Shown in pieces: positions 24,691-32,808 of a stretch of DNA of 42,660 bases. The position numbers were made by a program, and so were the translations under genes. Numbering within the stretch: the first letter of the stretch is position 1; each line of letters begins with the position of its first letter. Location: contig JAGZDD010000014.1 of the NCBI GenBank assembly GCA_018369015.1, forward strand, positions 1-42,660, written 5' to 3'. The notes below the pieces were generated by a model that was not told the origin of the DNA, searched no databases, and worked only from the letters and a program-made list of their open reading frames with translations. This DNA comes from Clostridiales bacterium (GTDB lineage: Bacteria; Bacillota; Clostridia; Lachnospirales; Lachnospiraceae).

Positions 24691-24777
24691 ATCACTCTAG
24701 GCTTCTAAATCATTGTCGGGCCTGGCGGATCAGTGAGTGATTTGCCAGGCCGTGGCCTGTAACTATTCGTTACAGGC
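24690..24777 (+). repeat. Palindromic intergenic element, pseudoknot-like family, copy A
   Basis: GGCCTGGC at 24719-24726 pairs perfectly with GCCAGGCC at 24744-24751 around a 17-nt loop. GAGTGATT inside the loop (24735-24742) is the exact complement of AATCACTC at 24690-24697. GCCTGTAAC/GTTACAGGC (24755-24763 with 24769-24777) closes the element. The copy at 36303 shares the loop and the 5' arm. Confidence 0.8.
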
Positions 24778-24833
24778 GGAGAATCCTGCAAAACAGGATT
24801 CTTTGTAACAGTTCAGCATAGATGAACTGTTAC
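24773..24833 (+). repeat. Palindrome pair before the glpP promoter
   Basis: 24773-24803 repeats the 31-nt block at 10636-10666 with one change (AGAATCCTG/CAGGATTCT hairpin). GTAACAGTTCA at 24805-24815 pairs perfectly with TGAACTGTTAC at 24823-24833. Together with copy A these repeats occupy the upstream half of the 24691-24995 gap. Confidence 0.8.
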
Positions 24834-24862
24834 GATTCTTTCTTGTAATGTTTTAAACTGTC

Positions 24863-24891
24863 TTGTATGCTGAATTTTTTTGTGATATTCT
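24863..24891 (+). promoter_or_regulatory. Predicted glpP promoter
   Basis: TTGTAT at 24863-24868 and TATTCT at 24886-24891 are separated by 17 nt. The start would be near 24898, leaving a leader of about 98 nt. Confidence 0.55.
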
Positions 24892-24908
24892 ACATAGATA
24901 GAGTAAAA

Positions 24909-24982
24909 GACACGGCATAATAAGGAAACTTTGCAAGGGGATAACCTGATGCCGTTGGAAGGACACGGCAGTAGTAAGGAAA
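24909..24982 (+). promoter_or_regulatory. Structured glpP leader with two direct repeats
   Basis: GACACGGCA followed by a TAATAAGGAAA-like word occurs at 24909-24928 and again at 24962-24982. ACGGCAT (24912-24918) can pair with ATGCCGT (24949-24955). Part of that strand, GCCGT, can pair instead with the second ACGGC (24965-24969). The two folds exclude each other, as in a switch. It matches no riboswitch class I know. Confidence 0.5.
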
Positions 24983-24995
24983 GGGTTAAAGGATT

Positions 24996-25562
24996 ATGAA
25001 TCGTATATTTGTAGAAGCTATTGAAGCATCGCCGGTGATTGGCGCAGTTAAAAGTATGGACGGGCTAAAGAGATGCTTGGCGTCGGACGTTGGTGTTGTT
25101 TTTATCCTTTTTGGGGATATTTGCAATATTGGAGATATTGTGGACCAGGTGAAGGCTTCGGGAAAGCTTGCAATGGTTCATATGGATTTAATTGTTGGAC
25201 TTAGCGCTAAGGAGATTGCTGTCGATTTTATTAAAAAATATACGGTTGCTGACGGAATTATTACAACAAAGCCGGCGCTTGTGCGCCGGGCCAAGGAACT
25301 TAAGCTTTACACAGTGCAGCGTTTTTTTGTTATCGATTCCCTGGCTTTTGAAACGATTGGGCGGCAGATTGGAACGGCCAGGCCGGACGTTATCGAGGTA
25401 CTTCCAGGGCTTATGCCGAAGGTTATCCGCCGTTTGACAAAAATGTGCAGTGTTCCTGTCATTGCCGGAGGGCTTATTGGCGATAAAGAGGATGTTATGG
25501 CAATGCTTGGCGCCGGAGCTATGGCGATTTCTTCGACAAATGAAGCGACATGGTTTTTATAA
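24996..25562 (+). CDS. glpP: Glycerol-3-phosphate-responsive antiterminator
   Basis: 188 residues, covering the whole GlpP family. Marks are SPVIGAVKSMDGL at 12-24, VFILFGDICNI near 35, VHMDLIVGLS near 61, DGIITTKPALVRRAKEL near 85, and the C-terminal PVIAGGLIGDKEDV with GAGAMAISSTN, a TIM-barrel phosphate site. In Bacillus, GlpP bound to glycerol-3-phosphate prevents early termination in glp leaders (established knowledge). A possible target here is the leader hairpin before the GlpA-like gene (21428-21449), which is inference. It has its own promoter. Confidence 0.96.
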   Translation: MNRIFVEAIEASPVIGAVKSMDGLKRCLASDVGVVFILFGDICNIGDIVDQVKASGKLAMVHMDLIVGLSAKEIAVDFIKKYTVADGIITTKPALVRRAKELKLYTVQRFFVIDSLAFETIGRQIGTARPDVIEVLPGLMPKVIRRLTKMCSVPVIAGGLIGDKEDVMAMLGAGAMAISSTNEATWFL

Positions 25563-25680
25563 ATGCGGTTTTTGGTCGTACTAGGGCAGGAAGCAGAGCT
25601 GTGGCCGTTGCGCTATAAGAGCTGTTAAGTGAGATTTGATTGAATTGAATAAAAAAAATGAAAAATTTTGAAATTAGGTA

Positions 25681-25709
25681 TTGACTTTTAGTCGGGATGA
25701 TGATAATAT
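25681..25709 (+). promoter_or_regulatory. Promoter of tRNA-Leu
   Basis: TTGACT at 25681-25686 and TAATAT at 25704-25709 are separated by 17 nt. The -35 region (25682-25694) also matches the TetR-type operator found at 36265 in 12 of 13 bases. Confidence 0.55.
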
Positions 25710-25759
25710 AGCTTTTGTCAGGAGGACATGAGAACTTCCTGAAAGAACTTCATAGAGAT

Positions 25760-25844
25760 GCAGTTGTGGCGGAATTGGTATACGCGCTAGACTAAGGATC
25801 TAGTGGTCATTGCGACCGTACGGGTTCAAGTCCCGTCAACTGCA
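25760..25844 (+). tRNA. tRNA-Leu (anticodon AAG)
   Basis: An 85-nt class II tRNA. The acceptor is GCAGTTG/CAACTGC, the D arm contains GGCGGAATTGGTATACGC, and the anticodon stem CTAGA/TCTAG has loop CTAAGGA, so AAG is at 25794-25796. The variable arm is long, the T loop is TTCAAGT and the discriminator is A. CCA is not encoded. An A at position 34 is uncommon in bacteria outside tRNA-Arg(ACG). Confidence 0.95.
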
Positions 25845-25851
25845 CGAATTG

Positions 25852-25880
25852 CCCCTTGAGAAGTCAAGGGGTTTTGTTTT
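25852..25880 (+). terminator. Terminator of tRNA-Leu
   Basis: CCCCTTGA at 25852-25859 pairs with TCAAGGGG at 25864-25871 (loop GAAG). A T-rich run TTTTGTTTTT follows. Confidence 0.93.
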
Positions 25881-25893
25881 TCTGCGATAAGCT

Positions 25894-26062
25894 CTGCAAG
25901 TGGCCGCCGTGCTTGCACGAGCGGCCATTTGCAGGGCAACGGACAGCGGCGCTGCGTGCCAGTGGCACGCGCCCTGCGCCGACCGGAGCGAAGCGAAGAC
26001 CAGCTTTGCTGTGAGCTGGCTGTTGTATCGCAGCGGATAGGGGAAGAAAATCTTCCCCTATC
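25894..26062. repeat. Cluster of intergenic palindromes
   Basis: CTGCAAGTGGCCGC (25894-25907) pairs with 25921-25934 (one wobble) around an inner CGTGC/GCACG. GCGTGCC-AGT-GGCACGC and an AGCTGG hairpin follow. GATAGGGGAAGA (26036-26047) pairs perfectly with 26051-26062. The last stem shares the ATAGG..CCTAT design of the elements at 10540 and 21320. The rest of 25845-26227 has no gene that I can support. Confidence 0.7.
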
Positions 26063-26174
26063 TGATCCGTAATTGCAGGCGGGGGTACTGCCGCTTTGAG
26101 GCACTGTGGCGCGAAGCGCTGGTTCCGGGCGTTATGCTGTCATAAAAAATTTCAGGTTTGGCGGAAAACATTAA

Positions 26175-26204
26175 GGAGGAAAGTCTGTTGAAAGGCTTTC
26201 CTCC
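26175..26204 (-). terminator. Hairpin downstream of the RNHCP gene
   Basis: GGAGGAAAG and CTTTCCTCC form a 9-bp stem (26175-26183 with 26196-26204). On the minus strand TTAATGTTTT follows, a weak T run, 24 nt past the gene's stop. Confidence 0.55.
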
Positions 26205-26227
26205 CGGGGCTTATCTTTTTATCATTT

Positions 26228-26665
26228 TTATGAGTTCTCTTTCTTTAAAATGCCATTTCCGGCCATCAGCGCTGTCATTTCTTCAATATACTCCAAAGGG
26301 AACGGAGGCAGGCATAGGGGTTTCATAGCAATCGACATAAGCTTCATCGGGTTATCGTCAGCGGCAATGCGGTTAGAGCTTAACGCGCCGCAACGCTTAC
26401 AGCGGTGGATGATTGCCCATTCTTTATTGTGACGTACCCAAACGGCAACAGGCTCCATAATACCGCCGCAGTCTGCTTCACGATCTCCGGGAGTAATATC
26501 AAGATGGAGGCTTGCAAGGCAGTTGGGGCAGTGGTTGCGGTGTCCGCTTCCTGCGCCTGCTGATACAACAAGGCGGCCGCATACTTTACAAGTGAAGCTT
26601 TCCGTACAAGGGTGATTTTTATAATAACCTTTTTCGTATTTCTTTCTTTTATTTTCTCTATTCAT
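26228..26665 (-). CDS. RNHCP-domain zinc protein
   Basis: 145 residues from the ATG at 26665, chosen because GGAAGGAG lies about 9 nt upstream; a frame 20 residues longer has no such site. Four Cys pairs are visible: CKVCG near 26-30, RNHCPNC at 43-49, a CxxC in RCKRCG, and a Cys in READCGG. The literal RNHCP motif defines the family, a predicted zinc-ribbon protein of unknown function. It is transcribed alone. Confidence 0.9.
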   Translation of the reverse strand: MNRENKRKKYEKGYYKNHPCTESFTCKVCGRLVVSAGAGSGHRNHCPNCLASLHLDITPGDREADCGGIMEPVAVWVRHNKEWAIIHRCKRCGALSSNRIAADDNPMKLMSIAMKPLCLPPFPLEYIEEMTALMAGNGILKKENS

Positions 26666-26754
26666 AATAATTATTTTCTCCTTCCATGGAAGAACAGAAG
26701 TTTCTGCTCTGTGACGCTTAATCATGCAATTTGTTTCTTCTCATTTCAGGACAG

Positions 26755-26786
26755 CAAAAAAGATAACCCTGGCTGACGGGTTATCT
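26755..26786 (-). terminator. Minus-strand intrinsic terminator with no obvious gene upstream
   Basis: On the minus strand AGATAACCC (26786-26778) pairs with GGGTTATCT (26769-26761) and T continues to about 26755. It lies upstream of the RNHCP gene and ends a transcript that would come from the 26790-27250 region. Confidence 0.75.
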
Positions 26787-26789
26787 GAT

Positions 26790-27187
26790 AAATGACTTAT
26801 TTGCAGAATCAACGCAAAGATCCGCCTGCCAGAACTGTTATGAAAAACATCCGTACAGGGCGATGCACAGTGCCGCAGCAACATTCGTGCTGCACATAAA
26901 AACCAAACGCCCTTTGGCCTGCAAAAATTCTGCTGCCTGTCTAAAGAGCGGAACCGTTCGGTTTGGCCCCTTTATAAATACAGGAGGTATTGATATGGCT
27001 GGCTGCAAATATGCACAACAAAAAAACCCATCTGATTCCAGATGAATCTAGTTTATTGTCCGGTTATTTGCAAATGGCCGACATCAACTTCTCCCCTTTC
27101 CATGTAAGCATTGGCAGCAGTGGAATTGCCCTTTATAAATAATGTATTAAGATTTCATAATAAGAAAAATATTTAAAAGGAAATATC
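26790..27187. other. Gene-poor region with orphan translation signals
   Basis: I see no supported gene here. On the plus strand AGGAGG precedes ATG 26995 and a 16-codon frame (MAGCKYAQQKNPSDSR). On the minus strand AAAGGGGAGAA precedes a 6-codon frame ending near 27065. The minus-strand word TATTTATAAAGGG occurs twice, about 160 bp apart (near 26969-26982 and 27130-27143). The pattern suggests a decayed or duplicated small locus, or leader peptides. Confidence 0.4.
27021..27045 (-). terminator. Second minus-strand terminator
   Basis: On the minus strand CATCTG-GAAT-CAGATG is followed by GGTTTTTTTG. The stem is short (6 bp) but the T run is strong. Confidence 0.6.
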
Positions 27188-27216
27188 TTCCCACAGGAAT
27201 GGAAATCATGTATAAT
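27188..27216 (+). promoter_or_regulatory. Promoter of the 605-residue protein gene
   Basis: TTCCCA at 27188-27193 and TATAAT at 27211-27216 are separated by 17 nt, with the gene 50 nt downstream. Confidence 0.6.
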
Positions 27217-27266
27217 ATTCCAATGTCAGTACCATTACTAATTTTTAGAAAGAGGGGTCAAAGAAA

Positions 27267-29084
27267 ATGAAAAAAGTCATAAAGAGCCTGATAATCACGC
27301 TGATTTATGCGCTGCTCGCATTTTATTTTGCATTGCCGGCAATTAATTTTAAATCGAAAAATTTTTATATGTATGTGATTTCAGTCATTGTTGTGTACCT
27401 GATCGTATCGTTTTTAACTAAGGCTAAGCTGTCCAGTATGCTTGGCGGGATGCAGGGCGGAAAAATTACAGCGTCCAATCTGCGGGGAATGAAGAAAAGC
27501 ACAAAGGTTCTTGTAGGGATTATTGTTGTTGCCGCGGTTGTAATGATTGGCGGCGACCTGTTTTCAAGAGAATTTTTCCATGCGAAGAAATACCAGCAGT
27601 TAATGAATGTGGAAACCCGGGAATTTTCTGAGGATATAAGCCAGATCTCCCTGAAGGATGTTCCTGTTGTTGACCGTGACAGTGCGGTGCGCCTTGGAAA
27701 CCGTAAGCTTGGCGAGCTTGTGGAGCTTGTTTCCCAGTTTGAGGTGGACGAAAATTCGTATTCTTATACACAGATCAATTATAATGGTGTGCCAACCCGC
27801 GTTGCTCCGCTGCGCTATGGCGATATTATTAAATGGTTCAACAACCAGTCCAAGGGTCTTCCGGGATATCTCTCTGTGGATATGACGACCCAGACCGTTT
27901 CCCTTGTCCAGTTAGAGGAAGGGATGAAATATTCCCCGGGAGAGTATTTTTTCAGAAATCTTGACCGCCATTTAAGGCTTCGCTATCCGACTAAGATTTT
28001 CGACGATTATCGTTTTGAAATTGATGACAGCGGCAAGCCGTACTGGATTTGCCCGGTCATTGATTATACGATTGGACTTTTTGGCGGAAAGGATATTAAA
28101 GGCGTTGTACTTGTGGATGCCTGCAATGGCGATACGGAGTATTATGATATTGCTAATGCGCCTTCATGGATTGACCAGGCCTATTCTTCGGATCTTGTTG
28201 TCCAGCAGATTGATTACTGGGGAATGTTGAAGAACGGTTTTATCAATACGATTTTTGGCCAGAAGGATGTATGTAAGACTTCCGGCGGCTATAACTATCT
28301 TGCCCTGGATGATGATGTGTGGTTATATACAGGCCTGACCTCCGCGGGAAATGACGCTTCCAATATTGGTTTTGTCCTTGTAAATATGCGGACAAAGGAA
28401 TCCCACTATTATATCGTTTCCGGCGCGACAGAATATTCGGCAATGTCTTCGGCAGAAGGGCAGGTACAGCATTTGTCCTATGTGGCAACCTTCCCTATAC
28501 TTCTTAATATCGGGAACCAGCCGACCTATTTTATTTCTCTGAAGGATAATGCAGGGCTTGTTAAAATGTTTGCCTTTGTTAATGTAGAGCGGTATCAGAT
28601 TGTAGCCATCGGAAATACGCTTAATGAGGCTTATTCTGAATATTTAAAGGCACTGGCTCAAAATACGGAGGTTGATTCCTCTGCCCTTGTGAATAAGGAA
28701 GGCGTTGTTGAGGCGGTTTCTTCGGCTGTGCGGGATGGAAATACCTATTATTATATTGAAATCCAGGGCTCAGACAAGGTTTTTGTCGCTTCCATTCAGA
28801 TGTCGGATGTGCTGGCGGTTTTAAAACCCGGAGATACAGTGAAGCTGGGCTATGTGGATTCAGATAATGAATTTATTGACATCAGTGAGATTACAAGAAC
28901 CGCAAAGGCTTTAACGGACGGCGGTACGGCAGGAACCAAAGCCCAAAGCCAGGATCAGGCCCAGACAACAGAATCCACTGAGGATACGCCGGAGGAAACG
29001 GATGAAAGCCACACTCCGGACCAAACGCAGGGCGCTGAAACGGACGAAACAGGAACCGAAACCTTTGAAACAGATACACTGTGA
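27267..29084 (+). CDS. Membrane-anchored protein of unknown function with acidic tail
   Basis: 605 residues, with AGAAAGAGGGG before the ATG. Three hydrophobic segments at about 8-27, 33-51 and 82-101 are followed by some 440 residues of mixed beta-rich sequence with many Tyr and Trp (KPYWICPVIDYTIGLFGGKD, IDQAYSSDLVVQQIDYWG), probably outside the cell. After about residue 550 comes a low-complexity tail rich in Thr, Glu, Asp and Gln. I do not recognise the family. The acidic tail resembles flexible surface tails. It stands alone with its own promoter, upstream of gltX. Confidence 0.85.
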   Translation: MKKVIKSLIITLIYALLAFYFALPAINFKSKNFYMYVISVIVVYLIVSFLTKAKLSSMLGGMQGGKITASNLRGMKKSTKVLVGIIVVAAVVMIGGDLFSREFFHAKKYQQLMNVETREFSEDISQISLKDVPVVDRDSAVRLGNRKLGELVELVSQFEVDENSYSYTQINYNGVPTRVAPLRYGDIIKWFNNQSKGLPGYLSVDMTTQTVSLVQLEEGMKYSPGEYFFRNLDRHLRLRYPTKIFDDYRFEIDDSGKPYWICPVIDYTIGLFGGKDIKGVVLVDACNGDTEYYDIANAPSWIDQAYSSDLVVQQIDYWGMLKNGFINTIFGQKDVCKTSGGYNYLALDDDVWLYTGLTSAGNDASNIGFVLVNMRTKESHYYIVSGATEYSAMSSAEGQVQHLSYVATFPILLNIGNQPTYFISLKDNAGLVKMFAFVNVERYQIVAIGNTLNEAYSEYLKALAQNTEVDSSALVNKEGVVEAVSSAVRDGNTYYYIEIQGSDKVFVASIQMSDVLAVLKPGDTVKLGYVDSDNEFIDISEITRTAKALTDGGTAGTKAQSQDQAQTTESTEDTPEETDESHTPDQTQGAETDETGTETFETDTL

Positions 29085-29215
29085 AAGAATGTCGTATGAC
29101 GCAGCTTTTAAGATAGATACGCTGCGCAGGAAGGCCGTATGATAATAGATTTTCACCGTATAATAAACAGTAGCAAAAGAGTCTTTATCTTCAGACAAAC
29201 AGGAGGAAATAGAGA

Positions 29216-30682
29216 ATGAGTAAAGTAAGAACACGTTTTGCGCCCAGCCCTACAGGCCGGATGCATGTAGGTAATTTGCGGACAGCGCTGTACGCTTATC
29301 TAATTGCAAAGCATGAGGGCGGAGATTTTCTGCTTCGTATAGAGGACACCGACCAGGAGCGCTATGTTGAAGGGGCAGTAGATATTATTTACCGGACGCT
29401 AGAGCGCACCGGCCTTAAACATGACGAAGGCCCGGATAAGGACGGCGGCTGCGGGCCTTATGTCCAGAGCGAGCGCCAGGCTGCCGGAATTTATATGAAA
29501 TATGCGAAAATGCTCGTCGATAAGGGTGAAGCCTATTACTGCTTCTGTGATAAGGAGCGCCTGGATTCCTTAAAGCAGGAGGTTGCAGGCAAGGAAATTT
29601 CGGTGTATGACAAGCACTGCCTTCATTTATCCAAGGAAGAGGTGGAGGAAAAGCTTGCTGCCGGTATTCCTTATGTCATCCGGCAGAATAATCCCACAAC
29701 AGGAACGACAACCTTCCATGATGAGATTTACGGGGATATTACCGTTGACAATTCGGAGCTTGACGATATGATCCTTATTAAATCTGACGGCTACCCAACC
29801 TACAATTTTGCTAATGTGGTGGACGACCATCTGATGGGGATTACCCATGTTGTCCGGGGAAATGAGTATCTTTCTTCATCACCGAAATATAACCGGTTGT
29901 ATGAAGCCTTTGGCTGGGAGGTTCCCGTGTACGTCCATTGCCCGCTGATTACCAATGAAGAGCATAAAAAGCTGAGCAAGCGCAGCGGCCATTCTTCCTA
30001 TGAGGATCTTATTGAGCAGGGGTTTATTTCTGAGGCGATTGTCAATTATGTAGCCCTTCTTGGCTGGTGCCCGGAGGATAACCAGGAAATCTTCTCCCTT
30101 GACGAGCTTGTCAAAGCTTTTGACTACCGCCATATGAGCAAAACGCCGTCTGTATTTGATATTACAAAGCTGAAGTGGATGAATGGCGAATATATGAAGG
30201 CTATGGCATTTGATAAATTTTATGAGATGGCAGAGCCTTACATTAAGGATGTTGTGAAGAAGGCTATGGATCTGAAAAAGATTGCGGCTCTTGTAAAGAC
30301 AAGAATTGAAGTATTTCCTGATATTTACGGACATATTGATTTCTTTGAGCAGCTTCCTGAGTATGATGCTGCCATGTATACGCATAAAAAGAGTAAAACG
30401 AATACGGAAAGCTCCCTTGCGGTATTAAAGGAGCTTGTTCCGGTCATTGAGGCCCAGAAAGACTTTTCCAATGGCGCGCTTTATGAAATGCTCGTAAATT
30501 TTGCAAAGGAGCATGAGTATAAAAATGCCTATGTTATGTGGCCGGTGCGCACAGCGGTGTCTGGCAAACAGATGACGCCGGGAGGAGCCACAGAGCTTAT
30601 GGAAATTCTTGGCAAGGAGGAGTCGCTTGCGCGTATCCAAAAGGGAATCGGACTTTTAGAGGCCGCTTTAGGGAGAGTTTGA
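29216..30682 (+). CDS. gltX: Glutamyl-tRNA synthetase
   Basis: 488 residues, the normal size. The class I signature is FAPSPTGRMHVGNLRTALYA (residues 8-27), and the KMSKS-type loop is KLSKRSG near 248. RIEDTDQERYVEGAVDII and NEYLSSSPKYNRLYEAFGW are typical. It charges tRNA-Glu in the cytoplasm, possibly also tRNA-Gln if an amidotransferase pathway exists. The AGGAGG site is 8 nt before the ATG. The helicase gene starts 3 nt after its stop. Confidence 0.98.
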   Translation: MSKVRTRFAPSPTGRMHVGNLRTALYAYLIAKHEGGDFLLRIEDTDQERYVEGAVDIIYRTLERTGLKHDEGPDKDGGCGPYVQSERQAAGIYMKYAKMLVDKGEAYYCFCDKERLDSLKQEVAGKEISVYDKHCLHLSKEEVEEKLAAGIPYVIRQNNPTTGTTTFHDEIYGDITVDNSELDDMILIKSDGYPTYNFANVVDDHLMGITHVVRGNEYLSSSPKYNRLYEAFGWEVPVYVHCPLITNEEHKKLSKRSGHSSYEDLIEQGFISEAIVNYVALLGWCPEDNQEIFSLDELVKAFDYRHMSKTPSVFDITKLKWMNGEYMKAMAFDKFYEMAEPYIKDVVKKAMDLKKIAALVKTRIEVFPDIYGHIDFFEQLPEYDAAMYTHKKSKTNTESSLAVLKELVPVIEAQKDFSNGALYEMLVNFAKEHEYKNAYVMWPVRTAVSGKQMTPGGATELMEILGKEESLARIQKGIGLLEAALGRV

Positions 30683-30684
30683 AT

Positions 30685-32718
30685 TTGACAAGAACATTTA
30701 ATCCTGCACAAAAGGAAGCCATCAGCCATGGACAGGGGCCGGCGATGATTTTAGCCGGCCCAGGCTCCGGGAAAACGACCGTGATTACTGAAAGAGTCCG
30801 GCATTTAATTGAGGAGGAGGGGGTCCACCCCTCTTCAATTCTTGTAGTTACATTTACTAAAGCCGCAGCTGTGGAAATGAAAGCGCGGTTTTTTTCACTT
30901 TGTAAAAAGGTAGCTATGCCTGTAAGCTTCGGAACCTTTCACAGTATCTTTTTTTCAATTTTAAAGGCTGCCTATAATTACAGTGCATCGGATATTATTA
31001 CAGATATCAAAAGAAACGAGCTGTTTCGGGAGATTGTGGATGAGTTAGAGCTGGAAGTGGACGATACGGCAGATTTTATTTCCGGCATTTCCGGCGAGGT
31101 AAGCCTTGTGAAAGGGGAAAATATCGATCCTGCTCATTATTATTCAACAAACTGTGCGGACGATGTGTTCCGCCATATTTTTTCGGCCTATAATAAAAAA
31201 ATGCGCCAGAACCGCCTGCTCGATTTTGATGATATGCTTGTGTTTACATGGGAGCTTTTTAAAATGCGGCCGGATATTTTAAGCGCCTGGCAGAAGAAAT
31301 TCCAGTACATATTGATTGATGAGTTCCAGGATATTAACCGGCTGCAATACGAGATTATACGTATGCTGGCGGCTCCGGAAAATAATTTGTTCATTGTAGG
31401 CGATGACGACCAGTCGATCTATCGTTTCCGGGGGGCAAGGCCGGAGATTATGCTTGGCTTTACAAAAGATTACCCGGACGCAAAAACCATTGTCCTGGAT
31501 GTGAATTACCGGTGCAGCCAGAGTATTGTAGAAAGCGCCTTAAGAGTGATTAAAAATAATAAAGAGCGTTATGAAAAGCGGCTCCGGGCAGCCAATGAAA
31601 AGGGCGAAGGGGTATCGGTTAAAATGTTTAATGATATGCGGGAGGAATACGACACCTTGATTAAAGAAGTGTACAAGTATCACCGGCAGGATGGCCTTCC
31701 CCTGAGAAACATTGCTGTTTTGTATCGTACGAATACGGGCGCCCGCCTGCTTTTATCAAGGCTGATGGAATATAATGTGCCATTTAGAATGAAGGATTCG
31801 CTGCCCAATCTTTTTGAACACTGGATTGCCAGAGATTTGATGGCCTATATAAAAATTGCGTTGGGCAGGGGGGAACGCAGCGATTACCTCCGGGTGATTA
31901 ACCGGCCGAAACGCTACATTTCCCGGCAAATGCTTTCCCTGATCGGTTCCAGGCTGTTTAGCGGATTCCAGGCTGTTTTTGATGGCTTAAAGGAGAGATA
32001 TTCCGGGAAGGAGTGGGCGCTCGAACGTCTTGATAAGCTGGTGTATGACTTGAAAAGTATAGGGGAAATGGCACCTTATGCGGCTGTTAGCTATATCCGC
32101 TACGCCATAGGCTATGACCGTTATCTTGTAGAATATGCCAGAGAACGGCGCCTTTCGGAGGATGAGCTTTTAGATGTCGCTTCAGATGTTTTGGAGAGCG
32201 CCAGGGATTTTAATTCTTTTGAGCAGTGGTTTTCTTATATTGAGGATTATGGGAAGGCGCTGGCAGCTCAGGGAAAGAAGCAGCGGGAGGATATGGGAGC
32301 GGACGGCATTATTTTGTCCACCATGCACAGCGCCAAAGGGCTGGAATATGAGGCGGTCTTTATAATCGATGCCAATGAAGGGGTGACGCCTCATAAAAAG
32401 GCTGTTATGGAAGCCGATATAGAGGAGGAACGCCGGATGTTTTATGTAGCCATGACCCGGGCGAAAACATTTCTCCATATTTATTTTACAAAAGAACGCT
32501 ATCATAAACCAGTATCGATGTCCCGTTTTGTGGGAGAGCTTTTGCTGGACAGAGAATTTTTGGTAAAAGGCACCCGGGTGCGGCACCGTATATACGGCGA
32601 AGGAACGATTACAAATGTGAGCCAGACGGCCGTCCAGATTTTGTTTACAGAAACAAAAGAAATAAAGACGTTAAACATTTCCTTCTGTATTTCCAACCGG
32701 CTTTTAGAGCCGGCCTGA
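30685..32718 (+). CDS. UvrD/PcrA-family DNA helicase
   Basis: 677 residues from TTG 30685, 9 nt after a GGAG site that lies in the end of gltX; TTG 30679 is too close to that site. Superfamily 1A motifs appear in order: Q-motif FNPAQKEAI, Walker A GPGSGKTT at 25-32, DEFQDINRLQ (motif II), GDDDQSIYRFRGA (III), NYRCSQ (IV), STMHSAKGLEYEAVFI (V) and VAMTRAKTFLHI (VI). The C-terminal 50 residues (VRHRIYGEGTITNV) resemble the Tudor-like RNA-polymerase-binding tail of PcrA. It acts in repair and replication. It is not typical full-length PcrA (about 720-750), so a paralogue is possible. Confidence 0.95.
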   Translation: MTRTFNPAQKEAISHGQGPAMILAGPGSGKTTVITERVRHLIEEEGVHPSSILVVTFTKAAAVEMKARFFSLCKKVAMPVSFGTFHSIFFSILKAAYNYSASDIITDIKRNELFREIVDELELEVDDTADFISGISGEVSLVKGENIDPAHYYSTNCADDVFRHIFSAYNKKMRQNRLLDFDDMLVFTWELFKMRPDILSAWQKKFQYILIDEFQDINRLQYEIIRMLAAPENNLFIVGDDDQSIYRFRGARPEIMLGFTKDYPDAKTIVLDVNYRCSQSIVESALRVIKNNKERYEKRLRAANEKGEGVSVKMFNDMREEYDTLIKEVYKYHRQDGLPLRNIAVLYRTNTGARLLLSRLMEYNVPFRMKDSLPNLFEHWIARDLMAYIKIALGRGERSDYLRVINRPKRYISRQMLSLIGSRLFSGFQAVFDGLKERYSGKEWALERLDKLVYDLKSIGEMAPYAAVSYIRYAIGYDRYLVEYARERRLSEDELLDVASDVLESARDFNSFEQWFSYIEDYGKALAAQGKKQREDMGADGIILSTMHSAKGLEYEAVFIIDANEGVTPHKKAVMEADIEEERRMFYVAMTRAKTFLHIYFTKERYHKPVSMSRFVGELLLDREFLVKGTRVRHRIYGEGTITNVSQTAVQILFTETKEIKTLNISFCISNRLLEPA

Positions 32719-32725
32719 CAGCGCT

Positions 32726-32797
32726 GGGACTTTTGCACTCCTGTTTCACTTTCTGACGGTCAGCGCAGCAAGTGCGCAGATCTGGCTGAACGGTTAC
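32726..32797 (-). repeat. 72-nt dispersed repeat, copy 2
   Basis: It lies 7 nt after the helicase stop. Its reverse complement starts GTAACCGTTCAGCCAG and matches 10228-10299 at 67 of 72 positions, with one unbroken 40-nt identical stretch. This copy is non-coding. Confidence 0.9.
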
Positions 32798-32808
32798 GGA
32801 AATTTACG

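Noticed and set aside
24909..24982. Thiamine pyrophosphate riboswitch
   Set aside because: AACCTGATGCC resembles part of the TPP aptamer, but the CTGAGA block and the second helix are missing.
25894..26062. CRISPR array
   Set aside because: Palindromes are unequal, with no regular spacer length and no cas genes in the window.
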